From Deltaproteobacteria bacterium (GTDB taxonomy: Bacteria; Desulfobacterota; Deferrimicrobia; Deferrimicrobiales; Deferrimicrobiaceae), in assembly GCA_016234845.1 (NCBI GenBank), contig JACRNP010000031.1, positions 1 to 33,532 on the forward strand: a stretch of 33,532 nt of DNA, given 5' to 3'. Below the pieces are notes generated by a model. It saw nothing but the letters and a program-made list of their open reading frames with translations, was not told the DNA's origin and did no database searches. How positions within the stretch are numbered: position 1 is the stretch's first letter; the number at the start of each line of letters is the position of its first letter. Below, piece after piece: positions 1-7,623 of this stretch. Position numbers and translations under genes: made by a program.

Positions 1-1
1 T

Positions 2-1297
2 CCGGAGGAGCTCGACGAGTCGGAGGGCGGGCGCCTGGCGATGGGGGACCTGGTCGGCAAGTACGGGCTGGAACGGTTGATGGACAACGTCCTGCGCGGG
101 GTGAACGGCGGCAGGAAGGTGGAGGTCGACGCGGCGGGCCGCGACCGGCGGATGGTGGAGGAAGTGGCCTCCCGGACCGGCGGAACGGTGTACACCACGC
201 TCGACGCGGACCTGCAGAAGGCGGCGCAGGAGTCGCTGGGGGACCGCGCCGGCGCCGTGATCGCCCTCGCCCCGAAGACGGGCGAGGTGATGGCGTTCTA
301 CTCGGCGCCGGCGTTCGACCCCAACGCGTTCGCCCGCGGGATCCGGAAGGCCGAGTGGCAGGCGCTTTCCGCGGACACGAGGAAGCCGATGCAGAACAAG
401 GGGCTCCAGGGGACGTACGCGCCGGGGTCCACCGTCAAGCCGTTCCTCGCGATGGCGGCCCTCGAGGAAAAGATGCAGGACAAGGCCAGGACCGTCACCT
501 GTCCCGGCTCCTTCCGGCTCGGGAACCGGGTGTTCCGTTGCTGGAAGGAGAAGGGACACGGCGCGGTCGACATGTACCGCGCCATCGTCCAGTCGTGCGA
601 CGTATACTTCTACACGCTGGGGCTCAAGCTCGGCCCCGACCGGCTGGCGAAGCTGGAGAAGGACGCGGGGCTCGGAACGATCACGGGAATCGACCTGCCC
701 GGGGAGCGGAAGGGGCTGGTGCCGGACTCCGAGTGGAAGCGGACGGTGATGAAGGACCGCTGGTACGAGTACGAGAGCGTGATCCTCGGCATCGGACAGG
801 GGGCGGTCCACCTGACCCCGCTGGAGATGGTCGTCGGCTATTCGGCGCTCGCGACCGGGGGCGAAGTGATGCGCCCCCGGATCGTTTCCCGGGTGGCGCC
901 CATGGACGGGAAACCGGTCGACAGCGCGCCGGCGATGGAGCGGAAGCTCCCCTGGAACGCGGAGAACGTCGAGTTCGTGCGGAAGGCGCTGGCGGGGGTG
1001 GTGAACGACTACGGGACCGGCGGCGGCGCGAAGCTCCCCGGCATCGTCGTCGGGGGGAAGACGGGAACCGCCCAGGTCGCCGCGGTGAAGGGGAAGATGA
1101 TCAAGTCGGAAAACCTGCCGTACCAGATCCGCGACCACGCCTGGTTCGTCGCCTTCGCGCCGGTTTCCGATCCCGAGATCTGCGTGGTGGCGATGGTGGA
1201 GCACGGCGGCCACGGCGGATCTGCGGCCGCTCCCATCGTGAAGGCCGTGATGCAGGAGTTCTTCCGGACCCGGCTCGTGGGGAAGGAGGCGCGATGA
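2..1297 (+). CDS. mrdA: Penicillin-binding protein 2, 3' part (5' end outside window)
   Basis: This is the C-terminal part of a class B peptidoglycan transpeptidase that cross-links lateral-wall peptidoglycan in the elongasome with RodA. The frame is open to the window edge, so the N-terminal membrane anchor and part of the dimerisation domain are missing. The first in-frame ATG (41) is internal, because the residues around it (GLERLMDNVLRG, GRDRR) match the pre-transpeptidase region of PBP2. Counting from that ATG, the nucleophile motif STVK is at 130-133, SCD at 185-187 (S-x-D is usual in PBP2) and KTGTAQ at 340-345, so the active site looks intact. The stop overlaps the rodA start as ATGA, which suggests translational coupling. 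Assignment to PBP2 rather than PBP3 rests on the SCD motif and the adjacent rodA. Confidence 0.95.
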   Translation, partial: PEELDESEGGRLAMGDLVGKYGLERLMDNVLRGVNGGRKVEVDAAGRDRRMVEEVASRTGGTVYTTLDADLQKAAQESLGDRAGAVIALAPKTGEVMAFYSAPAFDPNAFARGIRKAEWQALSADTRKPMQNKGLQGTYAPGSTVKPFLAMAALEEKMQDKARTVTCPGSFRLGNRVFRCWKEKGHGAVDMYRAIVQSCDVYFYTLGLKLGPDRLAKLEKDAGLGTITGIDLPGERKGLVPDSEWKRTVMKDRWYEYESVILGIGQGAVHLTPLEMVVGYSALATGGEVMRPRIVSRVAPMDGKPVDSAPAMERKLPWNAENVEFVRKALAGVVNDYGTGGGAKLPGIVVGGKTGTAQVAAVKGKMIKSENLPYQIRDHAWFVAFAPVSDPEICVVAMVEHGGHGGSAAAPIVKAVMQEFFRTRLVGKEAR

Positions 1298-2427
1298 CCG
1301 GCCCGTCGAAGCTCGCCCGGATGGACTGGCCGCTGCTGGTGAACGCCCCCCTGCTGTGCGGGGTGGGGCTGCTGAACGTCTACAGCGGCACGCGCGTGCA
1401 CGGCGCGCCCGGCATGGCGCTGTTCACCCGGCAGGCGATCTGGATCCTTCTCGGCGTCATCCTGTTCTTCTCCGCCTTCTACCTGAGCGACGGGATGATC
1501 GAGGAGCTCTCCAGCCACTTCACCCTCGTCGTCCTCGGGCTCCTCGTGGCGGTGCTCCTCGCCGGGAAGATCCGCGGGGGCGCCCAGCGATGGATCTCCC
1601 TCGGTGCGTTCAACTTCCAGCCGTCGGAATTCGCGAAGATCGCCGTCGCCCTCTCGCTGGCCCGGTATTTTTCCGGGAAGTACCAGTACGGCGGGATCGG
1701 ATGGAAGGAGACGCTCCCCGCCGTCGGCCTGGTGCTCGCGCCGTTTTTCCTCGTCGCGCTCCAGCCGGACCTGGGGACCGCGGGCATCTTCCTGTTCGTC
1801 CTGGCCGGGATGATGGTGATCGCGTGCGTGAAGGGGTGGATCATCGGGACATTCGCCGGGATCGGGGCGATCGCCGCGCCGGCGCTCTGGTTCTTCATGA
1901 AGGATTACCAGCGGCAGCGCGTGCTCACATTTCTCGACCCGGAGCGGGATCCGCTGGGGGCGGGGTACCACGTCATCCAGTCGAAGATCGCGGTGGGGTC
2001 GGGAGGCGTGCTGGGGAAGGGGTACCTGCAGGGGACGCAGGGGGCGCTCCGGTTTCTTCCCGAACAGCACACCGATTTCGCCTTCGCGGTCTTCTCCGAG
2101 GAGTGGGGGTTCCTCGGTTCGGTCGTGCTGCTCCTCCTGTTCCTCCTGCTGGTCTACCGCCTCATCTTCCTCACGGTCCGCTCCCAGGACCGGTTCGCCT
2201 CGTTCGCCTGCGGGGGGCTGGCGGTCTACTTCCTCGCGCACATCGTGATCAATCTCGCGATGGTGTGCGGTCTCTTCCCTGTCGTCGGGATTCCGCTCCC
2301 GTTCGTAAGCTACGGCGGGTCCTCGATGGTGACGAACATGCTTGCCCTGGGGATCGTGGCGAACCTCTCCCGTTCGCGGTTCACATTCCAGGGGGGAGGG
2401 GAGAAGGGGAGGGAGATCGTTTCCTGA
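1294..2427 (+). CDS. rodA: Rod-shape-determining protein RodA (SEDS glycosyltransferase)
   Basis: RodA is an integral membrane SEDS-family peptidoglycan polymerase partnered with PBP2. The product is 377 residues, the usual family length, with many hydrophobic segments. Family motifs are visible: RWISLG followed by QPSEFAK in the N-terminal half, QPDLGTA in the middle, GYHVIQSKIAVGSGG, the EQHTDF segment, and PFVSYGGSS near the C-terminus. The ATG at 1294 overlaps the mrdA stop by four bases, so both are probably made from one transcript. The last 47 bp overlap the 3' end of a convergent lipoprotein gene on the other strand. No terminator is visible between the two genes. Confidence 0.97.
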   Translation: MTGPSKLARMDWPLLVNAPLLCGVGLLNVYSGTRVHGAPGMALFTRQAIWILLGVILFFSAFYLSDGMIEELSSHFTLVVLGLLVAVLLAGKIRGGAQRWISLGAFNFQPSEFAKIAVALSLARYFSGKYQYGGIGWKETLPAVGLVLAPFFLVALQPDLGTAGIFLFVLAGMMVIACVKGWIIGTFAGIGAIAAPALWFFMKDYQRQRVLTFLDPERDPLGAGYHVIQSKIAVGSGGVLGKGYLQGTQGALRFLPEQHTDFAFAVFSEEWGFLGSVVLLLLFLLLVYRLIFLTVRSQDRFASFACGGLAVYFLAHIVINLAMVCGLFPVVGIPLPFVSYGGSSMVTNMLALGIVANLSRSRFTFQGGGEKGREIVS

Positions 2428-2968
2428 GTTCCGATACGAGCTCCCCGGTAAGCGACGTCGAGAATCCCGTCCATTTCCGGGCGACCGTGCCGTCGGCCGC
2501 CAGGAGCAGCAGGACCGGCCCCTGCGTCAACCGGTACTCCTTGCGGAACGCCCCCGGCAGGGCCGCAAGGGTGGTGACCCGGGAGCTTCCGGTCCCTCCC
2601 GGCCCCTCGAACCCGGGCGGGTGGGAAGTGGAGAGCGGAGGGGATTCCCGGGTTCCGCCCGCGAAGTAGAGCATTTCCCGGTCGAACAGGATCCGGTAGA
2701 TCCGGACCGTCCCCCGCGGGACCGCCAGGGTCCCTTCCCGGATCGACTTCCATACGTCTCCGCACGCGGGGCACCAGGGGAAATCCATCATCACCAGCCG
2801 AACCGGCTCCGCGGCGGCGGGCAGCGCGGCCAGTTCCCTTCCGGAGGAATCGACGAACAGGGCCCGTTCCGCGGGGAACGGGCGGGACCCGACGGTGATG
2901 GCTTTCGGTCCGCACGCCGAAAGGAGCAGGGCGGCGAAGATCGCCGTCAGGAAGGTTGTCCGGTTCAA
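2381..2968 (-). CDS. Thioredoxin-like lipoprotein with WCPAC motif
   Basis: The predicted protein has 195 residues. It begins at a TTG overlapping the trxA stop (TTGA) and opens with a signal peptide ending in the lipobox LSAC (Cys19), so it should be lipid-anchored outside the cytoplasm. A WCPAC motif at 65-69, after a hydrophobic strand, resembles the CxxC active site of thioredoxin-fold proteins. Later the chain has a beta-rich GPVLLLLAADGTVARKWTG segment typical of the C-terminal half of such folds. The role, for example extracytoplasmic thiol-disulfide exchange, is inferred. It is the last gene of a minus-strand run with the CoA-binding protein and thioredoxin genes. Its final 47 bp run antisense into rodA. 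The start was chosen because it gives a clean signal peptide; frames further upstream lie inside trxA. Confidence 0.75.
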   Translation of the reverse strand: MNRTTFLTAIFAALLLSACGPKAITVGSRPFPAERALFVDSSGRELAALPAAAEPVRLVMMDFPWCPACGDVWKSIREGTLAVPRGTVRIYRILFDREMLYFAGGTRESPPLSTSHPPGFEGPGGTGSSRVTTLAALPGAFRKEYRLTQGPVLLLLAADGTVARKWTGFSTSLTGELVSELRKRSPSPSPLPPGM

Positions 2969-3288
2969 ATGCTCTTCTGAAGCAGCGAGACGATGTTCGA
3001 CTTGGGATTGACTCCGACCATCTGTCCCTGGATCTTGCCCTCCTTGAAGAGAATCAGCGTGGGGATCCCCCGCACGCCGAACTGGGACGCGATGTCGGGA
3101 CTTTCGTCGACGTTCACCTTGGCCACCCGCGCCTTCCCGTCGAACTCCTTCGCGACCTCCTCGAGGATCGGCGCGATCACCCGGCACGGGCCGCACCACG
3201 GAGCCCAGAAGTCCACGAGGACGGGAGTCCCCCCGTCCACGGTCGTCTTGAAATTCGCGCTGGTGAGCTCCATCACGTTTCCGGCCAT
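2965..3288 (-). CDS. trxA: Thioredoxin
   Basis: This is a cytoplasmic dithiol-disulfide oxidoreductase of 107 residues, the standard thioredoxin length. It has the canonical WCGPC active site preceded by VLVDFWAP, the buried Asp of the family in VDFW, and the cis-proline loop GIPTLILF followed by the GxxxG-like end of strand 5. The ATG at 3288 is preferred because a GGGAGG ribosome site lies about eight bases upstream. A TTG at 3315 would add nine residues that are not family-like. The stop overlaps the TTG start of the thioredoxin-like lipoprotein, and the CoA-binding protein gene lies 40 bp upstream, so the three probably form one operon. Confidence 0.95.
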   Translation of the reverse strand: MAGNVMELTSANFKTTVDGGTPVLVDFWAPWCGPCRVIAPILEEVAKEFDGKARVAKVNVDESPDIASQFGVRGIPTLILFKEGKIQGQMVGVNPKSNIVSLLQKSI

Positions 3289-3328
3289 CCCGACCCTCCC
3301 CGTGCCTTCCGGCAACGATTCGAATGAT

Positions 3329-3727
3329 CTATCCTCTCCGCCTCGCGAGTTCCTTCTTCACGCATCGGTCCATCACCCACGGGATCCCCGCCTCGTCCAG
3401 GATCGCGCACGCCTCGGGGCTTACGACGCCTTCCTGCATCCAGAAGAACTTCGCTCCGATGCGGACCGCCTCCTCCGCGACCGGTGGGACATCCTCCGAT
3501 TTCCGGAAAACGTCGACCATGTCCACCGGGCCGGGGATCTCGGAGAGCGACCCGTACGCCTTCTCCCCGAGCACCTCCGCAAGCGCCGGATTCACCGGAA
3601 GGATCCGGTACCCGTTCGCCTGCAGGTATTTCGCCACCCCGTGGCTGGGGCGGTCCGGCCTGTCGGAGATCCCGACCACCGCCACCGATTTCGAACCCGC
3701 GAGCGCCTTGTCGATCCGATCGTCCAT
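3329..3727 (-). CDS. CoA-binding domain protein (YccU family)
   Basis: This is a 132-residue single-domain Rossmann-fold protein of the CoA_binding_2 family, related to the CoA-binding domain of succinyl-CoA synthetase alpha. The family pattern is clear: [20 protein letters not shown] near residues 14-33, then [10 protein letters not shown], the [14 protein letters not shown] segment, and [13 protein letters not shown] followed by a C-terminal VMDRCVKKE. The conserved Cys in MDRC is present. The ATG has a GGAGG site seven bases upstream. It is the first gene of the minus-strand run ending in trxA and the lipoprotein. Its physiological role in bacteria is poorly known. Confidence 0.9.
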   Translation of the reverse strand: MDDRIDKALAGSKSVAVVGISDRPDRPSHGVAKYLQANGYRILPVNPALAEVLGEKAYGSLSEIPGPVDMVDVFRKSEDVPPVAEEAVRIGAKFFWMQEGVVSPEACAILDEAGIPWVMDRCVKKELARRRG

Positions 3728-3811
3728 CGATCCTCCGACAAAGCGTTAAGATGCGGAACATGCTACTCCGGTTTTTCCCGAAAGAAAATAGAGGCGCGCG
3801 GGGGCGGTTCC

Positions 3812-3841
3812 TTGACAGTCCGGAAGGAAAAAGTTTATCGT
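3812..3841 (+). promoter_or_regulatory. Sigma70-type promoter for gmhA
   Basis: A perfect TTGACA at 3812-3817 is followed after 18 bp by TATCGT at 3836-3841, which keeps the key T, A and final T of the -10 box. It lies 30 bp before the gmhA GTG, in the divergent intergenic space between the CoA-binding gene and gmhA. The local sequence is AT-richer than its surroundings. Confidence 0.5.
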
Positions 3842-3870
3842 TTCCCTACTTTTTCCAGGGGGAGCTCTCC

Positions 3871-4452
3871 GTGAAAGAAACGGTCGCAAGGTCGCTCAGG
3901 GAAGGGGCGGAGCTCCGCCTGAAGATGGCCGAGGCGATGACGGCCGACATCGCGGCGGCGGCGACGGCGATCGCCGAGGCTTTCAAGGCGGGCCGCAAGC
4001 TCCTCCTGTTCGGGAACGGCGGGAGCGCCGCGGACGCGCAGCACATCGCGGCCGAGTTCATGAACCGGTTCCTGATCGAACGGCCGCCGCTCCCCGCGAT
4101 CGCCCTGACGACCGACACGTCGGTCCTCACCAGCGTCGCGAACGACTACGCGTTCGACGACATCTTCAGCAAGCAGGTGAAGGCCCTCGGCAAGAAGGGG
4201 GACGTCGCCATCGGGATCACCACCAGCGGCACCTCGGCGAACGTCCTGAAGGCACTTCGCGCGGCGAAGAAGCTGGGGATGATCACCATCGCCCTCACCG
4301 GGGACGGCGGGAAGGCCGCCTCGCTCGCCGACATCGCGCTGCAGGTCCCCTCGCGAAGCACTCCCCGGATCCAGGAGGCGCACATCGCCGTGGGACACAT
4401 CCTCTGCGACCTCACCGACACGCTTCTGTTCAAGGACGTGGGCAAGCGTTGA
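3871..4452 (+). CDS. gmhA: Phosphoheptose isomerase GmhA
   Basis: The product has 193 residues, matching the usual 190-195. GmhA is a cytoplasmic SIS-domain enzyme converting sedoheptulose 7-phosphate to D-glycero-D-manno-heptose 7-phosphate, the first step to the LPS inner-core heptose. Signature segments are [20 protein letters not shown], the ALTTDTS loop, [11 protein letters not shown] and the C-terminal [13 protein letters not shown] helix containing the catalytic Glu and His. The GTG start follows a GGGGGAG ribosome site. Longer in-frame extensions upstream cross the promoter and look non-coding. The stop overlaps the next gene's TTG. No other heptose genes are in the window, although a GHMP kinase lies about 2 kb downstream. 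Confidence 0.96.
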   Translation: MKETVARSLREGAELRLKMAEAMTADIAAAATAIAEAFKAGRKLLLFGNGGSAADAQHIAAEFMNRFLIERPPLPAIALTTDTSVLTSVANDYAFDDIFSKQVKALGKKGDVAIGITTSGTSANVLKALRAAKKLGMITIALTGDGGKAASLADIALQVPSRSTPRIQEAHIAVGHILCDLTDTLLFKDVGKR

Positions 4453-5432
4453 GCCGCCCGCCCGATCTCTCCCGCCTCCGGCGCACATCCCTCCGCACCC
4501 GGGAGAGCAAGGTGTCGTTCCGAGGGTTCGCCGTTCCCCCGCGGCGGGGGATGTCGCTCGCCCGGTTCCTCGCCGGGCTGCCCGACTACCTCGCGGCGAG
4601 GGATCTCCGCGCGGTGGTCGACCGGATCGTGAAGTCCCGCCGCCGGGGCGCTCCCGTCCTCCTCGGAATCGGTGCGCACTTCATCAAGGTCGGACTCTCC
4701 CCGCTGCTGATCCGGGCGATCCGGGACGGCGTGTTCACCTCCGTCGCGATGAACGGCGCGGGGGTCATCCACGACGTGGAGCTCGCTCTGGCCGGGAGGA
4801 CCTCCGAGGACGTCGAGGCGGGCCTCGCCGACGGCTCGTTCGGGATGGCGAGGGAGACGGCGCAGTTCCTGGGCCGCGCGCTGGCCGACGGCGTCCCGGC
4901 GGGGATGGGTTTCGGGGCCGCAATCGGGAGGGCGCTGCGCCGGTCGAAGGCGCCGTACCGCGGAAAGAGCCTCCTCGCCGAAGCGCACCGCCTCGGCGTC
5001 CCGGTGACGGTCCACGTGGCGGTCGGGGCGGACATCGTCCACATGCATCCCGAGGCGGACGGGGCCCTGATCGGCGAGGGGTCGCTCCGGGACTTCCGGA
5101 CCTTCTGCGGCCTGGTCGCCGGGATGGAGGGGGGAGCCTACCTGAACGTCGGGTCGGCGGTCATCCTTCCAGAGGTGTTCCTGAAGGCGGTGTCGGTCGC
5201 GCGGAACCTCGGCCGTCCGCTGCGGAGGATCACCACCGTAAACATGGACTTCCTGCGTCACTACCGGCCGGATGTAAACGTCGTAGGTCGCCCGACCCGC
5301 CTCGGCGGGAAGGGGTACCACCTGATCGGGCCGCACGAGATCCTCTTCCCGCTCCTGATGGCCGCCGTCGCCGAGCGTGCCGGGGGTAAAAGGCGGACCG
5401 GCGGAGTCGCCGCAGGAGGGGGGGCGCAGTGA
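4449..5432 (+). CDS. Conserved protein of unknown function, GmhA-linked
   Basis: The predicted protein has 327 residues. The TTG start overlaps the gmhA stop (TTGA), so the two are probably co-translated. No signal peptide or membrane segment is visible. It has strong-looking conserved blocks: [18 protein letters not shown] (70-90), [19 protein letters not shown] (100-118), [33 protein letters not shown] near 195-215, and [20 protein letters not shown]. The pattern of glycine-rich loops and buried charged residues suggests an alpha/beta nucleotide- or cofactor-binding enzyme. A distant resemblance to deoxyhypusine-synthase-like folds is possible, but I cannot show it. A role in heptose, nucleotide-sugar or surface metabolism is inferred only from coupling to gmhA. 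The last 15 residues are low-complexity Gly/Ala/Arg. Confidence 0.8.
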   Translation: MSRPPDLSRLRRTSLRTRESKVSFRGFAVPPRRGMSLARFLAGLPDYLAARDLRAVVDRIVKSRRRGAPVLLGIGAHFIKVGLSPLLIRAIRDGVFTSVAMNGAGVIHDVELALAGRTSEDVEAGLADGSFGMARETAQFLGRALADGVPAGMGFGAAIGRALRRSKAPYRGKSLLAEAHRLGVPVTVHVAVGADIVHMHPEADGALIGEGSLRDFRTFCGLVAGMEGGAYLNVGSAVILPEVFLKAVSVARNLGRPLRRITTVNMDFLRHYRPDVNVVGRPTRLGGKGYHLIGPHEILFPLLMAAVAERAGGKRRTGGVAAGGGAQ

Positions 5433-5515
5433 GGTAAAGCGCAGCCGTGCAGGTTCATCGCACGGCGAGCCACGAACGGAGCCCCGCCCTCCGAGGCGGC
5501 GCAGCCGGACCTCGC
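5433..5515. other. Structured GC-rich intergenic spacer
   Basis: No gene is visible here. The spacer contains a perfect 7-bp stem, GCCGTGC/GCACGGC, at 5444-5450 and 5460-5466 with a 9-base loop. A second, weaker stem, CCGCC/GGCGG, lies a little further on, and similar GAGGT-beginning ends occur on opposite strands at the two borders. No T-tract follows either stem, so this is not a classical intrinsic terminator. It could be a REP-like palindromic repeat, but no second copy was seen in the window. Confidence 0.35.
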
Positions 5516-5719
5516 TCAGACCGGCGTTTCCTCCCCCGGGGCGAGGACGATCGGGCGCGTGTCCGGAGACACCTTCGCGAGCTCCGCGACGAACCGGTCG
5601 GCGGTGGGTTCGAGGATCGGGAACGTCCCGTAGTGCATCGGGATCACCGCCTTCGCCGTGAGGAGCGCGCACGTCTTCGCCGCCTGCCGGTAGTCCATCG
5701 TGAAGGCCCGCCCGGTCAG
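5516..5719 (-). pseudogene. Duplicated 3' fragment of the MBL-fold hydrolase gene
   Basis: This stretch is a direct duplicate, offset by exactly 211 bp, of the last part of the adjacent hydrolase gene (5727-5930). Over the 185 bp from 5516 to 5700 I count only four base differences. From 5701 to about 5719 the copies drift to roughly 70 percent identity, and the match then ends. It encodes about 60 residues, beginning at MDYRQAAK and ending GEETPV, including the MHYGTFPI motif of the family. It lacks the metal-binding N-terminal half. Seven bases separate it from the stop of the intact gene. It is most simply a tandem-duplication remnant without function. Confidence 0.85.
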
Positions 5720-5726
5720 GCATGCG

Positions 5727-6422
5727 TCAGATCGTCGTTTCCTCCCCCGGGGCGAGGACGATCGGGCGCGTGTCCGGAGACACCTTCGCGAGCTCCGCGA
5801 CGAACCGGTCGGCGGTGGGTTCGAGGATCGGGAACGTCCCGTAGTGCATCGGGATCACCGCCTTCGCCTTGAGGAGCGCGCACGCCTTCGCCGCCTGCCG
5901 GTAGTCCATCGTGAAGACCGACCCGATCGGCAGCAGCGCCACGTCGATCCGGTGCAGCTCCCCGATCAGCGACATCCCCGCGAAGATACCGGTGTCTCCC
6001 GAATGGTAGACCGTGACCCCGGACGGCGTCCGGATCACGTAGCCGACCGGGGCGCCGAGGGCGCAGGAGTGGCGCGCCTCCGTCATCGTGATCCCGAATC
6101 CCTGCACGGTCACCGTCCCCCCGACGTTCATCCCGCCGCCTCCGTGCAACAGCTGCCCCTCCGGGACGCCCTTCGCCTTCAGGTCGCCCGAAAGCTCGAA
6201 GATCGCGACCACCTGGGCTCCCGACTTTTTCGCGAGCGCCACCGCGTCCCCGGCGTGGTCGAAATGGTCGTGGGTGAGCAGCAACAGGTCCGCCCGGGGC
6301 GCGGCGCCGGCTCCTCCCGGCGCCTTCGGGTTCCCCTCGAACCAGGGATCGACGAGCACCGTCTTCCCGTCGCGGATCGCGAATCCGGAATGTCCGAACC
6401 AGCGGATGTGGACCGGGGCCAT
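5727..6422 (-). CDS. Metal-dependent hydrolase, MBL fold (UPF0173 type)
   Basis: This is a 231-residue cytoplasmic metallo-beta-lactamase-fold protein, the typical length of the UPF0173 / L-ascorbate-6-phosphate-lactonase-like group. It starts with the family's HIRWFGHSGFAI, then has LVDPWF with a metal-neighbouring Asp, the zinc motif THDHFDH at 50-56, an ARHSC histidine, the YHSGDTG aspartate and the C-terminal MHYGTFPI histidine. All expected metal ligands appear present. The substrate is unknown. The start is set by AAGGAGGAG eight bases upstream of the ATG; the longer reading frame crosses the promoter. A duplicated 3' fragment lies just downstream. Confidence 0.93.
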   Translation of the reverse strand: MAPVHIRWFGHSGFAIRDGKTVLVDPWFEGNPKAPGGAGAAPRADLLLLTHDHFDHAGDAVALAKKSGAQVVAIFELSGDLKAKGVPEGQLLHGGGGMNVGGTVTVQGFGITMTEARHSCALGAPVGYVIRTPSGVTVYHSGDTGIFAGMSLIGELHRIDVALLPIGSVFTMDYRQAAKACALLKAKAVIPMHYGTFPILEPTADRFVAELAKVSPDTRPIVLAPGEETTI

Positions 6423-6463
6423 GGCACTCCTCCTTTTCCCGCGGAGATCCTTCCGGGTTTCCT

Positions 6464-6491
6464 TATATAGGCGAAGGGACGGTTCCGTAAA
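6464..6491 (-). promoter_or_regulatory. Promoter for the MBL-fold hydrolase
   Basis: Read on the minus strand, TTTACG (6491-6486) is followed after 16 bp by TATATA (6469-6464), about 41 bp before the hydrolase ATG. It lies in the divergent space shared with the GHMP kinase gene. Box quality is moderate at -35 and good at -10. Confidence 0.45.
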
Positions 6492-6570
6492 GAGGGGAAT
6501 CGCCCCCCTACCCGGTCCGGAGGCGGCCATGGTATAAGCGACGATGGATGCATGCCGGGGGAGGAGCGGA

Positions 6571-7623
6571 TTGCGCAAACCGATGATCCGGGGAGGGGCG
6601 GGACCTTTCCGCGTGACGACCCCCAACCGGGTGGACCTCGCGGGCGGGACGCTCGACATCTATCCCCTCTATCTGCTGGTCGACGACGCGACGACCGTGA
6701 ACGTGGCGATCTCCGTCCGGAGCGTGGCGGATGTCCGCCCGTTCCGTCCCGGGTTTTTCCGGCTGCACTCCCGCAACTACGGGGTGTCCGCGCTGTCGTC
6801 CGACAGCCACGGAATCCCTCTCGACGGAAAACTGGGGCTCCTGTCCCGCGCCATCCGTCAATACCCCGCCGTCTCGGGAGTCGAAATCGTCGTGGGCAAC
6901 GAGGCTCCGCTCGGATCCGGCATCGGCGCCTCCTCCGCGCTCCTCGTCGCCGTCATGCTGGCGATGGGTCGGCTGACCGCATCCGGCCGGCCGCGGGTCG
7001 ACATGTCCCGGGAGGCGTCCGAGATCGAGGCGGCCCACCTCCGGACCCTCACGGGAAGGCAGGACCACCTGGCCGCCCTGCGAGGGGGGGTCCAGGCGAT
7101 CCGGTTCCTCCCGGGGCGGGCCGAAGCCCGCCGGCTTCCCCCCGGCGGCGCGGCGGGCGCGATGCTGGCCCGCCACGGGTTCCTGGCCCACACCGGCGTG
7201 ACGCACCACTCCGCGGACGTCAACTGGCGGATGATCCGCGGCGCGATCGGCGGGGACACGGCCGTGCTCCGGAAGTTCCGGGGGATCGCATCGGCCGCCC
7301 GCGAGGCGTGGCGCGCGGTTTCCTCGGCGGACCCGGCCGCGCTGGCCGCCGCCGTATCGGCCGAGTGGGCGATCCGCAGGACCCTGGCGCCCGGAGTGAC
7401 GATCCGGAAGGTGGACGCGCTGCTCGACACGCGCCCCTTCCGGCGCCTCGTGTCCGGAGCGAAGCTCTGCGGCGCGGGCGGCGGCGGGATGCTCTTCGGG
7501 CTGCTCCGCGACCCTTCCCGCCGGCGGGAGCTCGAATCGCTCCTGTCCGCCGCGCGGATGGAGCCGGTTCCGTTCCGGCCGTGCGGCGGGGCGCGGTTCC
7601 AGGGGATCCCCGATGCCGGGTGA
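6571..7623 (+). CDS. GHMP-family sugar kinase
   Basis: The predicted protein is a cytoplasmic ATP-dependent kinase of 350 residues. Its N-terminus has VTTPNRVDLAGGTLDIYP, as in heptose/fucose-type GHMP kinases. The phosphate-binding GHMP motif 2, APLGSGIGASSALL, is at about 112-125, TGRQDHLAAL contains the likely catalytic Asp, and the C-terminal motif 3 is GAKLCGAGGGGMLF. This arrangement resembles D-glycero-D-manno-heptose 7-phosphate kinase-like proteins; the actual substrate is not established. The TTG at 6571 is chosen because GGGGAGGAG lies six bases upstream. An ATG at 6544 lacks a good ribosome site and lies close to a TATAAG box. The gene overlaps the next one by 11 bp, implying co-translation with the FAD-dependent dehydrogenase. 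Confidence 0.85.
   Translation: MRKPMIRGGAGPFRVTTPNRVDLAGGTLDIYPLYLLVDDATTVNVAISVRSVADVRPFRPGFFRLHSRNYGVSALSSDSHGIPLDGKLGLLSRAIRQYPAVSGVEIVVGNEAPLGSGIGASSALLVAVMLAMGRLTASGRPRVDMSREASEIEAAHLRTLTGRQDHLAALRGGVQAIRFLPGRAEARRLPPGGAAGAMLARHGFLAHTGVTHHSADVNWRMIRGAIGGDTAVLRKFRGIASAAREAWRAVSSADPAALAAAVSAEWAIRRTLAPGVTIRKVDALLDTRPFRRLVSGAKLCGAGGGGMLFGLLRDPSRRRELESLLSAARMEPVPFRPCGGARFQGIPDAG

Noticed and set aside
3484-3870. N-terminal extension of gmhA starting near 3484
   Set aside because: It runs through the divergent gene and promoter, is Arg/Pro-rich, and GmhA is already full length from the GTG at 3871.
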